18,810 bases of DNA from Oscillospiraceae bacterium (GCA_022769845.1 JALEIO010000223.1:1-18810); one strand, 5' to 3'. Positions 1-8,613 are shown, counted from the stretch's first letter. Made by a program: numbers and translations. The notes: generated by a model from the sequence alone, not told the origin.

Positions 1-110
1 CCCGATACACCGCCGTTTACAACCTTATTGGGCAAAAAAAGGCAGCTGACGGCAAAAGCCGCCAGAACTGCACCCACAAATGTTAAAAATAATGTTTTTT
101 TGCTTTTCAC
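1..110 (-). CDS. YitT family membrane protein (N-terminal part, cut by window edge)
   Basis: Only the first 36 codons are in the window. The start is GTG at 110-108, chosen because AAGGTGA lies 7-8 bases before it and the frame stays open to the edge. The peptide has a basic start (KSKKT), a hydrophobic segment of about 20 residues, then LFLPNKVVNGGVSG. The LPNK-(I/V)-V-x-GGVSG pattern at the end of the first membrane helix is characteristic of the YitT/DUF161 family of polytopic membrane proteins, whose transport role is not well established. It starts 11 bases after the stop of the SLH-PstS gene, and its ribosome binding site overlaps that stop, so the two are probably co-transcribed. The family call is good but rests on a short fragment. 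Confidence 0.65.
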   Translation of the reverse strand, partial: MKSKKTLFLTFVGAVLAAFAVSCLFLPNKVVNGGVS

Positions 111-121
111 TGAAAATCACC

Positions 122-1906
122 TTAATTATTATCGTTATTTACCGGTTTCAGCGGTCCGAAGCCTGCCTGGACAACACAATACTGACCAAAATCGGTGAGC
201 ATAAATTCCGCCATTTTTTCCGCTTTTGGAGCACCTTTTGAATTTTTAATATAGGCAATGTATGTGTTATTTGAAAGCGGATAGGTTCCGTCTGCAATGG
301 TTTCATCCGTAGGATAAACACCGTCAATCGAAAGAAGCTTTAACGTTTCTGATGTGTCATAGAACAAATCCATATTGTTAAAATAATAATAAATACTGTA
401 GCCCAAACCGTAGCCGACAGGATTGTCGGTTTTTGCACCCATTACATCTGTAAGAACGTTAGACATAGAAATCGAGGTGGTTTCATTTCTGATTTTCTCG
501 TTTATTTCTTTACCGTTTAGAAAATGTCTTTCCATCTGCGCGTGACTGCCGCTGTCATTGTTACGGCAATAAGGATACAAAAGCGCGTCAGGACCGCCTA
601 TTTCATTCCAGTTTGTATATTTATTATCCACATAAATGTTTGTAATATCCTCGCTTGTGAGGTTTGACGCACTGTTTTCAATATTTGTAAAGAAAATCAT
701 AGCGTCATACGCAATTGGAACAAGCTCAATTTCAACGCCTTTTTCTTTGGCAAGCTCCACAATATCACTTGCGGGATAAACCGACGCAAAAATCATATCA
801 ACCTCGCCGTTTATAAGTCTTTCGTACGAAGCGTGGCTCTTTGAATGTTTCGCAGGCTTTGTCGGATACATATAACCGTTTGAGAAAAGATTGGAATAAA
901 CCGCTTCGGTGAACGGATATGTGGAGGTTGAGCCGTCAATTATCGGCATTTCTTTATCAAATCCGTATTTTGCTGCCGCCTCGGACGGATAAAACTGATA
1001 ACATTCCTTAATTCTTATCAAAATTTCCGATACTTCAAATCTTGTTATATTCTTTTGAGGGTTATAATACTCAATCATTTCGGGAATACCCTCTGCATCA
1101 AGCTCATCGCTTTCGGCATAATCGCGCGTCATATAGTTCAAAAGTGTGCAATATGCCGAAACAGCCCACTCTGAAATGCTGTCAACGTCTTTTGGCGCAA
1201 CGTATCTGTAATTTTTGAGCATATCATAGCTTGCGTTTTCATCTTCGGGCACAAGATTTGCAAGATAAATTGCCCTTGCCGCCATAACCGCAAATTCTTC
1301 TCTTGAAATGCTTCTTTCAGGCGAGAAGGTTTTGTCGGAATCACCTTTAACAATGCCGTATTTGTTAGCAGACGAAACAACATCACAGAACCAGTCGCCG
1401 TTTTTTACATCATCGAAATTGCTCTTTGCACCGTCGATAACAGAAAGCCCCAAAAACCTCATAACCATAGCTGTTGCTTCGGCTCTTGTGATTTCACTGT
1501 GCGGATTTGCCCTGCCTTCTTCATCGCCTGCTACAACGCCGCATACCGAAAGCTGTTTAAGATAGTAATAATCAAACGAATTTTCATCATTATAATCGGT
1601 AAAGTTAATTTCATCACCGATAAACGCCTCGATTTCGCGGTTCGCCTCGCTTGCGGGAATTGTAGCAAACATTCTGCCGTCATAATACATTGACAGTGCA
1701 ATAGGCGTTTTATCGTCCGCAAAACGTGCGCAAAGACGTGAATATGAGTTATAATCGTTTCTAAAAAGCTCTTCGCCTTCAGAATATGCCATACTTACAA
1801 CTGTAAAAAGCTTTTCGGCATTTTCATCAGCATTAGCATATACGACTGCAGAAAACACTGAAATAATGATTGAAAGCACAATTAGCATTGAAATTAATTT
1901 TTTCAT
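122..1906 (-). CDS. SLH-domain phosphate-binding (PstS-like) protein
   Basis: The 594-residue protein has a Sec-type signal peptide (about 1-25, likely cut after VVYA) and no lipobox cysteine. Residues about 100-300 contain three S-layer homology (SLH) repeats: two clear ones near 101-151 and 163-213, ending in ITRAEATAMVMR and ISREEFAVMAAR, and a weaker one near 236-300. A PstS-type solute-binding domain follows from about 320 to 590. It carries the phosphate-site signature DGSTSTYPF (324-332), SHASYERLINGEVDMIFA (357-374) and RNNDSGS (448-454), which correspond to the loops that hold phosphate in PstS. SLH domains bind secondary cell-wall polymers, so this protein is inferred to sit in the wall rather than be lipid-anchored like most Gram-positive PstS proteins. 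No PstC, PstA, PstB or PhoU gene is visible; the next gene is YitT-like. Start: ATG preceded by GAGGGTGGG. It may be a phosphate scavenger or a sensor; the ligand is inferred. Confidence 0.85.
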   Translation of the reverse strand: MKKLISMLIVLSIIISVFSAVVYANADENAEKLFTVVSMAYSEGEELFRNDYNSYSRLCARFADDKTPIALSMYYDGRMFATIPASEANREIEAFIGDEINFTDYNDENSFDYYYLKQLSVCGVVAGDEEGRANPHSEITRAEATAMVMRFLGLSVIDGAKSNFDDVKNGDWFCDVVSSANKYGIVKGDSDKTFSPERSISREEFAVMAARAIYLANLVPEDENASYDMLKNYRYVAPKDVDSISEWAVSAYCTLLNYMTRDYAESDELDAEGIPEMIEYYNPQKNITRFEVSEILIRIKECYQFYPSEAAAKYGFDKEMPIIDGSTSTYPFTEAVYSNLFSNGYMYPTKPAKHSKSHASYERLINGEVDMIFASVYPASDIVELAKEKGVEIELVPIAYDAMIFFTNIENSASNLTSEDITNIYVDNKYTNWNEIGGPDALLYPYCRNNDSGSHAQMERHFLNGKEINEKIRNETTSISMSNVLTDVMGAKTDNPVGYGLGYSIYYYFNNMDLFYDTSETLKLLSIDGVYPTDETIADGTYPLSNNTYIAYIKNSKGAPKAEKMAEFMLTDFGQYCVVQAGFGPLKPVNNDNN

Positions 1907-1941
1907 AAATTATTCCCACCCTCTTTTTATATTTTGACACA

Positions 1942-1970
1942 ATCTTAACATATAAATTCGGCAAAATCAA
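1942..1970 (-). promoter_or_regulatory. Candidate promoter for the SLH-PstS / YitT unit
   Basis: On the minus strand TTGATT (1970-1965) and TAAGAT (1947-1942) are separated by 17 bases and lie 36 bases before the start codon. The match is moderate (4 of 6 at each box). The upstream flank is very AT-rich and contains TTAACA three times on the plus strand (1945, 1981, 2002), which recalls Bacillus PhoP boxes, although the spacing is not the regular 11-bp phasing. Confidence 0.4.
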
Positions 1971-2089
1971 TCCTTATTTTTTAACATTTTGTATTAAATT
2001 TTTAACAAAATTTGCCATTCACAAAATATTTTTTCATAATTTATAATATAAGTATTTATGCCGTTGAAATTTAAGCATTTATGTATAGC

Positions 2090-2117
2090 AAAAACGGACT
2101 GAATTCAGCCCGTTTTT
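2090..2117 (-). terminator. Intrinsic terminator after the GH106-like gene
   Basis: AAAAACGG and CCGTTTTT flank an inner CTGAATTCAG palindrome, giving a near-perfect hairpin with one A-C mismatch and a T run. It lies 13 bases past the stop of the glycoside hydrolase gene on the minus strand. The flanking A and T runs would allow it to work on both strands, but no plus-strand gene ends here. Confidence 0.7.
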
Positions 2118-2129
2118 AACACTGTTTAT

Positions 2130-5100
2130 TTACTTTTCATAAACCGAAATTTCGGGCGCTTTTAAAATTCCCGTATTACGAAGCTTAAATTCATCGCTCC
2201 ACCAGTCGTTTTCTGCACGATAAGCTGAAGGTCCGCACGTTTCGGTATTTTCACCCGTTCGATGAAGTGAGCCGAATGTGTTGTAACGATTGCCGAAAAA
2301 CTCAAATTCAACAATATGTTTACCACACTTTACGTCATTAATATAAGCAGAATATGGCGCAAATGTTATGTTTCCGGCTTCTTTTCCGTCAAACTTAACC
2401 TTCACAAGCGCTCCGCGGTATTTATGCGCACGGATTTTAAGGTCACAGTCATTTTTTATATCAATCTCTGTCTTGTAAATGAGATTTCCACCGTAAAAAG
2501 GCAAGGTTTGATTTGTAATTGTATCAAAGAAAATTTTATTGGCACGATTTACAATTTTTGCGTTTGCACCGTGAACCTCAACACCAAAATCCCCCAGAAT
2601 ATAGCACGACTCAAGATTTGTTCGGCGAGTATATTCAAGATTGATTTCAATGGTATTTATGCCTTTTTTAATCTTTCCGAGGCTATATTTTTTGATGTCG
2701 CGGTCAACGTAATATCCTTTCTCATTTTTGTCAATTACTTTACCGTTAAATATAATTTTTCCCCATTCTTCTGTTGCAAAATAAGCGTTTTCAACCTCAA
2801 TTTCACTCTCAAAAGTATGTATAAGCTTAACCTTGAACACTTTTCCGTCAGGCTCGGTTGACCAGGGCTGAGCAAAACTTCCGCCTCTTTTTGGGTATCC
2901 TGCCTTTGCCCTTATTATATTGTCTGCCTTTAAAATTTCTGTATTTTTCGCTACGAGCTCGCCGTCAAAATATGCGTCAAACCTGTCGGCAAGATAAATA
3001 TTAGGCTCACAAAGAGTGTAATCCACCGCATCGGTAAGATTGAACGAATACAGCTTTTCTTTGTGCTTTTCATCTGCGTCAACGCGCAAGACATCGGTTT
3101 TTTCATACTTTAAAAGCAGGCTGTCGCTCGCATATAATGTATGCTCGCACACAGTTTTACCGTTTTCAATTTTGTACGGAATATCAAAAATTTCGCCGTT
3201 TACCGTATTGTAAACAGTAGGTTTATATTCGCCGTTTACTGTAATTTTAAGTTTTTTTGCAAAGCAAATGTCAAAATCGTCTTTTACGCCGCGCGCAATA
3301 AAAAGCCATTTTGCATTTCCGTCGCTGCGCAAATTGTATATATAAAAATTGTCAAAACTTGTTTTTTCTGCGCTAACCCCTCCGTTGTCACTTACAGAAA
3401 AAATATCAATTTTAACTTCTCTGAAGCTTTCCAATGCCGGAATAATTCCTGCCTCGTCGAATGTAACCTTTTCGCATCCGCAAAGCATTTTTTCGGCATT
3501 TTCATCAAAATTACCGTCAACATATTCAGGCATACGTCCTGCATTTACAACCTTTCCGCCGCAGGATATAAAATCCTGCAAAATTTTAAGAGTTGTCCCT
3601 CGAATGCCGTAAAGATTGGGAAGAACAACCACATCATATGCCATTTCTCCAACCTGCAAAGGTTTTTCCGCCTTTTTGCAAAGATTTGGAAGCTCTGCCT
3701 CGCATACAAAGTCAAAATCTATATTGTTTTTTAGAAGAATATTTACAATTTTGAGAAAATCATCGTCAATACAGTCGCGGATAAGCTGGGTTTTGGTGTC
3801 GGGGCCGCAGTTTACCCAAAAGCTTTCAACCGGGTGAATTACTGCAACTCTTACAATCGGTTTACCGCGCGTAAGAGCAGTATTAAGACGGGCAAAATGA
3901 TTTTCAACAAGCGAGTATTCCTTATACCACGGTGACTGATAATTTATTGACGCAGGATAATCGCGCTTGCCCTCGCCGCGCATTGAAAGCCACGCCAAAT
4001 GAGGAACGCGCAGCGTTACGCCGAGCGCCGCCTGCCAGTCGCCGTGAAGTTTGTGATTTCTAAAATCAAAATCCCAGTTAGTCACACCGTAAAGCTCGGA
4101 TAACATTCCCTCTCTGCCGTACTGATTTTTCATAGACTGAGCCTGTTTTGCGGTTTGAAATTTCAAATTTACGCCGAGCATATCAATGCCGGGTATTGTA
4201 AACGAACGGTAAAAACGCATTGTTTCAGCAACAAATCGCGTTTGCATATTGATAAAGTCTTCGTACATTATATGACCCGTAAAGGCAATGTTATTTTCAT
4301 CACATCTCTTTTTATATTGGTCGGCAAACGATGAGACAAACAGCTCGCTTCGGCAATTAAAATAATCATACCTTACTTTATAGGATTTTTTTCTGTTCTG
4401 AAATACCATTTCCGGAAAACGGTCAAGAATATCGTAACCGCACATTTTTTCAAATTCTTCTTCAAATCGGGTGCTCCACGAAATAAGAAGGTCAATGTCA
4501 GTCTTCTCGCACGGAAGCGAAAATGTGTTGGAAAATTTTCGTTTAAATCCGCTCCAGGAAGGCGAACTGCACGGTTCGTCCGTAAAAATTGACGGTATGG
4601 TTTTTCCGAATTCTTCCCCTACTTTGCTTGTATATGCGTCAAATGTTATATCAAGAAATTTTTTAATTGCATCTTTATCCATAGTATCAACTGCCGCCTG
4701 GTTGTTAAACCATTCACATTCAGCGGCAAAATGCACATAAAGATAACGTTTTTCACCCTCGGCTTTATCGTTTATGCCAATACGCCTATAACTTAAAAGA
4801 TACCCTTCATTGTCAAGAATAATATCATAAGCGGCAAGAAAATACGGCTCTCCTTTTTCAAGCGCTTCTTCTTTAGAAAGAATGTCACACGGCATATCTT
4901 TTGAAAAAACCGCCGATTTTCTTCGATATTTTTTTTCCTTTGTAACATATCCGCCCGCTGTTCCCGACGGCCATCTGTCCTCGTCATAAAGATATGCCTT
5001 CATATCGTTATCTTTCGCCTTATCGACGCATTTTTTTATCATATTCATAAAATGCTCGCCGAGATATATGCTCTCCAAACCTACACGCGAATGCATATGA

Positions 5101-5264
5101 AATCCGCCGAAGCCCATTTCTTTAAAAATGTCAATCTGTTTTAGCAATTCGTCTTCTTTCAGCGTCGTATTCCACGCCCAGAACGGCGCGCCGCGGTATT
5201 CGCACGTTGGATTTTCAAAAAGCTCTTTTGATAAATTTTTTTCAGCTTTTTTACTGTATAACAT
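2130..5264 (-). CDS. Glycoside hydrolase, GH106 (alpha-L-rhamnosidase)-like
   Basis: The protein has 1044 residues. The start ATG at 5264-5262 is chosen over an in-frame ATG at 5312 because AAAGGAGGGTG lies just before it and the upstream ATG has no such site and overlaps a hairpin. The N-terminal region contains GAPFWAWN (25-32), GFGGFHMHSRVGL (51-63) and YLYDEDRWPSG (91-101), then IFTDEP (226-231), followed by a long barrel-like section with SELYG and HLAWLSMRGEGKRDYP. This order matches the large proteins assigned to GH106 and its relatives. The last ~300 residues are beta-rich and probably form jelly-roll, GH2-like accessory domains. There is no signal peptide, so it is inferred to act in the cytoplasm on imported oligosaccharides. 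It lies directly downstream of an AraC-type regulator, the usual local controller of sugar genes. Rhamnosidase activity itself is inferred; related proteins are poorly tested. Confidence 0.75.
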   Translation of the reverse strand: MLYSKKAEKNLSKELFENPTCEYRGAPFWAWNTTLKEDELLKQIDIFKEMGFGGFHMHSRVGLESIYLGEHFMNMIKKCVDKAKDNDMKAYLYDEDRWPSGTAGGYVTKEKKYRRKSAVFSKDMPCDILSKEEALEKGEPYFLAAYDIILDNEGYLLSYRRIGINDKAEGEKRYLYVHFAAECEWFNNQAAVDTMDKDAIKKFLDITFDAYTSKVGEEFGKTIPSIFTDEPCSSPSWSGFKRKFSNTFSLPCEKTDIDLLISWSTRFEEEFEKMCGYDILDRFPEMVFQNRKKSYKVRYDYFNCRSELFVSSFADQYKKRCDENNIAFTGHIMYEDFINMQTRFVAETMRFYRSFTIPGIDMLGVNLKFQTAKQAQSMKNQYGREGMLSELYGVTNWDFDFRNHKLHGDWQAALGVTLRVPHLAWLSMRGEGKRDYPASINYQSPWYKEYSLVENHFARLNTALTRGKPIVRVAVIHPVESFWVNCGPDTKTQLIRDCIDDDFLKIVNILLKNNIDFDFVCEAELPNLCKKAEKPLQVGEMAYDVVVLPNLYGIRGTTLKILQDFISCGGKVVNAGRMPEYVDGNFDENAEKMLCGCEKVTFDEAGIIPALESFREVKIDIFSVSDNGGVSAEKTSFDNFYIYNLRSDGNAKWLFIARGVKDDFDICFAKKLKITVNGEYKPTVYNTVNGEIFDIPYKIENGKTVCEHTLYASDSLLLKYEKTDVLRVDADEKHKEKLYSFNLTDAVDYTLCEPNIYLADRFDAYFDGELVAKNTEILKADNIIRAKAGYPKRGGSFAQPWSTEPDGKVFKVKLIHTFESEIEVENAYFATEEWGKIIFNGKVIDKNEKGYYVDRDIKKYSLGKIKKGINTIEINLEYTRRTNLESCYILGDFGVEVHGANAKIVNRANKIFFDTITNQTLPFYGGNLIYKTEIDIKNDCDLKIRAHKYRGALVKVKFDGKEAGNITFAPYSAYINDVKCGKHIVEFEFFGNRYNTFGSLHRTGENTETCGPSAYRAENDWWSDEFKLRNTGILKAPEISVYEK

Positions 5265-5327
5265 AAAAACACCCTCCTTTAATGCTATTATACATTCAGC
5301 ATACTTGAACATAAAGGGGGTGTTTTT
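5265..5327 (-). promoter_or_regulatory. Long hairpin covering the ribosome binding site of the GH106-like gene
   Basis: In minus-strand RNA the segment directly after the AraC-gene stop (5327-5313, AAAAACACCCCCTTT) pairs with the segment directly before the hydrolase start (5280-5265, AAAGGAGGGTGTTTTT). The stem has 15 base pairs with one bulged A. An inner ATGCT/AGCAT stem shortens the loop. The 3' arm contains the whole Shine-Dalgarno sequence and ends in five T residues right before ATG, so the structure could block translation, terminate transcription, or do both. The pairing is seen directly; the regulatory effect is inferred. Confidence 0.6.
5287..5315 (-). promoter_or_regulatory. Candidate internal promoter for the GH106-like gene
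   Basis: A perfect -10 box TATAAT (5292-5287, minus strand) lies 17 bases after a weak -35 TTTATG (5315-5310), all within the loop and 5' arm of the hairpin. A transcript from here would start near 5280 and lack the 5' arm, so its ribosome binding site would be free. A weak -35 is usual for activator-dependent promoters, and the adjacent AraC-type regulator is the obvious candidate. Confidence 0.4.
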
Positions 5328-6191
5328 TTAATTTATATGGTCATTTTTTATTCTTTTTCTAAATTCGGCAGGAGTTGTGCCAATGCTTTCTTTAAATATT
5401 TTTGTAAAAAATTTTATATCGCGGTAGCCGACGCCGCACATAATGTCATAAACCGACTTATCTGTATTTGCCAAAAGGCGGCAGCTATGTTCAATCCGTA
5501 CCTTTTGCATATATTTTACAAAGCTTTGACCCGTTTCATCTTTAAAAATCCTGCTCAAATACGATTCGGAATAATTATATTTTTCCGCGAGATATTCAAG
5601 TGTTACATTCTCGGAATAATGATTGTCAATATACGCAATAATTTTGTCGGAAATGCGTATTTCTTTATTTCCCGTGCTCGATTCAAGCACCTTTCGCACG
5701 GTAAGAATTATAATTTCAATAAGATAACATCTGATTATTTCTTCATATCCTGTTTGCTTTGCGTTAAATTCAAAAAGCATTTTTTCATAAATTCTGCCCA
5801 CATATCCGTCGTTATCGTGATAAATAACACCGGATGGTTTTGACTTAAGGGGCGCATTGCCGAGCTTTATAAGATAATTTGACATAAGATTTGAAAACTT
5901 TTTAACACCTACAAGTGAGCCGTCAATAAAAGTCGGTAAAAAAAGGCAGTTTATAATATTTGCATTACCGTACCTTTTTGCTGAATAACAGTGCTCGTCA
6001 CCGATATCTATAAAAAAGTAATCGCCCCTTTCAAGACGCCGATTTGTTCCGTTAAGCGTGTGCAGAATACTGCCCGAAACAACATATACAAACTCAAAAA
6101 AGTCGTGACTGTGCAAGCATATATCATTTTGCTCCAAAAATCGCATTGAAACATTTTCGCTGTCAAATTGGTTTTTTATCGAAAGCTTCAT
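5328..6191 (-). CDS. AraC family transcriptional regulator with cupin sensor domain
   Basis: The 287-residue protein has an N-terminal cupin-like domain containing LHSHDFFEFVYVVSGS and ERGDYFFIDIGDEH, the typical metal- or ligand-binding fold of AraC-type sugar sensors. The C-terminal ~105 residues form two helix-turn-helix motifs: VTLEYLAEKYNYSESYLSRIFKDETG, and VYDIMCGVGYRDIKFFTKIFKESIGTTPAEFRK. The second is the classic AraC signature. It lies between the penicillin-binding protein gene (10 bases upstream) and the GH106-like gene (63 bases downstream). Its GGTGA ribosome site overlaps the stop codon of the upstream gene. By position it probably controls the glycoside hydrolase in response to a sugar; the effector cannot be read from the sequence. 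Confidence 0.92.
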   Translation of the reverse strand: MKLSIKNQFDSENVSMRFLEQNDICLHSHDFFEFVYVVSGSILHTLNGTNRRLERGDYFFIDIGDEHCYSAKRYGNANIINCLFLPTFIDGSLVGVKKFSNLMSNYLIKLGNAPLKSKPSGVIYHDNDGYVGRIYEKMLFEFNAKQTGYEEIIRCYLIEIIILTVRKVLESSTGNKEIRISDKIIAYIDNHYSENVTLEYLAEKYNYSESYLSRIFKDETGQSFVKYMQKVRIEHSCRLLANTDKSVYDIMCGVGYRDIKFFTKIFKESIGTTPAEFRKRIKNDHIN

Positions 6192-6201
6192 ATTATCACC
6201 G

Positions 6202-8436
6202 TTAATCCAAATTTACAGTAGGCTGATTATTGTTTGCAGGCGGAATTGAAGGCTGTGACGGCGTATTTTGCCCCTGCGAAGTTTGATTTGAATTTTCCGA
6301 CGTTGAAGAAGGCGAAGTGTTTCCATCAGTAACCGGAGGATTTACAGTACCGCCCTCCTGTCCGTTTTCATCAACAGGCAGTTCAAAGTTTTCATCGCTA
6401 TCTTTATGGTGGTCTACCGATGGATTGCAATAAACCGTAGGCGCACTTCCTTTGCTGAAATACTCGTAATAAACCTTACATTGTCCCGTTGCAAGCTTGC
6501 GGCTTTGGGTACAAAGTGCAGTTGCGGAGGATTTTGACGGTTTATCAAAAGTTTTTGCGTCAAGCCCCTTATGAACCTTATCCATAACCTGTTTCCACAT
6601 TTTAAGCGCAGGATTTCCGCCGGCCGAAATTTTTTGAGGCACGTCATAGCCAAACCATACTACACCGCAGTAATACGGAGTAAATCCGGCAAACCATTTA
6701 TCAAAATCATTGTCGGCAGTACCGGTTTTTCCGGCTGTGTCAATACCCGAAATTTTAGCGCCGTAGCCTGTTCCGTGGTCAACAACGTTTTTCAAAAGAT
6801 TGCGCATTATATACGCCGCGTTTTCCGAAAATACCACATTGGACGAATCGGACGCCTCCAGAATTACCTTGCCGTTTGCATCGGTAACTTTAGTATATGT
6901 TTTAGGTTTATTGTAAACGCCTTTATTGGGGAATACAGAATATGCCGCCGCCATTTCATATACCGTAACGCCTTTGCTCATACCGCCGAGCGCAAGCGCG
7001 GGCAAATTTCGGTCGTTAACCTCATCCAGATTAGAAAAATGCATTTTCTGCGAAAGATATTCAAATGATTTATCAATTCCGACCTTCTGCAAAATATTTA
7101 TTGCAGGAATATTCTGCGATTTTTGCAGCGCTCGCATTACCGTCATAGAGCCTTCAAACGTACCGTCATAGTTTTTCGGCGTCCATCCGTTTATATTTAT
7201 CGGCTCGTCACTGATAACAGTGTACTGCGTAACCTTGCCGGTATCTATTGCAGGTCCGTAAACCGCAAGCGGTTTTATCGACGACCCCGGCTGACGAGGA
7301 GACTGAGTTGCGCGGTTTAAAACAAGATTGCCGCTTTTTTTACCTCTGCCGCCTACAATTCCTTTAACTTCGCCCGTATATGGGTCTGATATAACCATCG
7401 CCGACTCGGGCTTTACATCTCCTGAAGTTTTTGGAAAACTGCTTTCGTTTTCGTAAACCTCTTCCATTGCTTTTTGAACCTTTACATCAACGGTTGAGTA
7501 AATTTTGAGGCCGCCTCCGTAAACCATCTGCGTAGCGATAGATTTATTATAGCCGGCTTTTTCGGTCAAATCGGTTATTACGTCACTTATAACCTTCTCA
7601 ACAAAATACGAATTTTTTGTATTTGTGGTATCAATATTGTTTTCGCTGAAAACAAGTTCGGTATTATATGCCTCGTCGTGTTCAACATCGGTTATAAACC
7701 CAAGCTCCTCCATTTTATCAAGCACGAGGCGCCTTTTCTTTTCGTTTTCTTCAGGATTTTCTATAGGTTCATACAACGAAGGGTACTGTGTAATTCCCGC
7801 AATGGACGCACACTCTGCAAGTGTAAGCTCTTTTACGCTTTTACCGAAATACTTGTTGGACGCCGTTTCGACGCCGTAGCACCCCTGACCAAAATAAACG
7901 GTATTAAGATAAAGCTCCAAAATTTCGGATTTGTCCAAGGTTTTTTCAAGCTCAAGTGCCCTGAAAATTTCGCGCACCTTACGGGCTTTTGTTCGCTCTC
8001 TGTCACCCGTTATGTTTTTTACAAGCTGCTGTGTAAGCGTACTGCCGCCGTAGTCCGAACCGCCCGTAAGCTCACCCCACACCGCGCCGAGCGTTCGTTT
8101 TATATCAACGCCCTTATGCTTATAAAAACGCTCGTCCTCTATTGCCACAATAGCGTTCTGCATTTCCTGCGGAATATCTTCAATGCCTACCCATACGCGG
8201 TTTTCACTCGCGACAACCTGCTCGTAAACCTCGCTTTTTCCGTCTTTATCGGTGGTGTATACCGTAGTATTTATTTTAAGCGTGATGTTTTTAACAGTGT
8301 CTACCATACCGAAATCAACACCCGTTGTAAGCCAAATAAAAAATATACACGCTGACATAACGGCAATTGTAACAAACGAAATAAGAATAATTTTAAAAGT
8401 TTTTTTCGCCCCGCCGTTTCTATTCTTTTGCTTCAT
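6202..8436 (-). CDS. Class A penicillin-binding protein (transglycosylase/transpeptidase, PBP1A type)
   Basis: The 744-residue protein makes and cross-links peptidoglycan strands at the outer face of the membrane. There is a short basic cytoplasmic tail, one membrane helix (about 14-37), then a GT51 glycosyltransferase domain with AIEDERFYKHKG (catalytic Glu100), GGSTLTQQLVKN (130-141) and the KVREIF motif. The transpeptidase domain carries SSIK (nucleophile Ser385, Lys388), SQN (440-442) and KTGT (570-573). The last ~50 residues are a Ser/Thr/Asn/Gln/Pro-rich tail, common in Firmicute class A PBPs. Start: ATG preceded by GGGGGTG. The 132 bases upstream are AT-rich and show no convincing promoter. 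The gene is followed closely by the AraC-type regulator, an unusual partner. Confidence 0.95.
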   Translation of the reverse strand: MKQKNRNGGAKKTFKIILISFVTIAVMSACIFFIWLTTGVDFGMVDTVKNITLKINTTVYTTDKDGKSEVYEQVVASENRVWVGIEDIPQEMQNAIVAIEDERFYKHKGVDIKRTLGAVWGELTGGSDYGGSTLTQQLVKNITGDRERTKARKVREIFRALELEKTLDKSEILELYLNTVYFGQGCYGVETASNKYFGKSVKELTLAECASIAGITQYPSLYEPIENPEENEKKRRLVLDKMEELGFITDVEHDEAYNTELVFSENNIDTTNTKNSYFVEKVISDVITDLTEKAGYNKSIATQMVYGGGLKIYSTVDVKVQKAMEEVYENESSFPKTSGDVKPESAMVISDPYTGEVKGIVGGRGKKSGNLVLNRATQSPRQPGSSIKPLAVYGPAIDTGKVTQYTVISDEPININGWTPKNYDGTFEGSMTVMRALQKSQNIPAINILQKVGIDKSFEYLSQKMHFSNLDEVNDRNLPALALGGMSKGVTVYEMAAAYSVFPNKGVYNKPKTYTKVTDANGKVILEASDSSNVVFSENAAYIMRNLLKNVVDHGTGYGAKISGIDTAGKTGTADNDFDKWFAGFTPYYCGVVWFGYDVPQKISAGGNPALKMWKQVMDKVHKGLDAKTFDKPSKSSATALCTQSRKLATGQCKVYYEYFSKGSAPTVYCNPSVDHHKDSDENFELPVDENGQEGGTVNPPVTDGNTSPSSTSENSNQTSQGQNTPSQPSIPPANNNQPTVNLD

Positions 8437-8568
8437 TTTGCACCCCCGGCAAAAAATTTGATCTTGTTTTTATGATTATTTTTATATTTTATGAATACCA
8501 TTTTATATTTTAACACAAAATAATTAAAAAAAGGTTACAAATTTTTTTAAAATTTATTAAATTTATGC

Positions 8569-8597
8569 TTGACATTTGAATTTCTTTGTTATATAAT
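8569..8597 (+). promoter_or_regulatory. Consensus promoter of the tRNA-Gln gene
   Basis: TTGACA (8569-8574) and TATAAT (8592-8597) match the consensus exactly and are 17 bases apart. Transcription would start near 8604, about 10 bases before the mature tRNA. Such strength is typical for stable RNA genes. Confidence 0.85.
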
Positions 8598-8613
8598 ACC
8601 ATTTGTAGCGCAT

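Noticed and set aside
3141..3734. A 197-codon open frame on the plus strand.
   Set aside because: It is antisense to the GH106-like gene, is Phe/Cys/Asn-rich as expected from the complement of Lys/Glu-rich coding DNA, and has no start signal.
5265..5312. A longer form of the GH106-like protein starting at the ATG at 5312.
   Set aside because: There is no ribosome site before it, it would run through the hairpin and the strong Shine-Dalgarno sequence, and the family-like sequence begins only after 5264.
7678..8355. A 225-codon open frame on the plus strand.
   Set aside because: It lies wholly antisense to the GT51 region of the PBP gene, has no ribosome site or recognisable domain, and its composition is that expected from the reverse strand.
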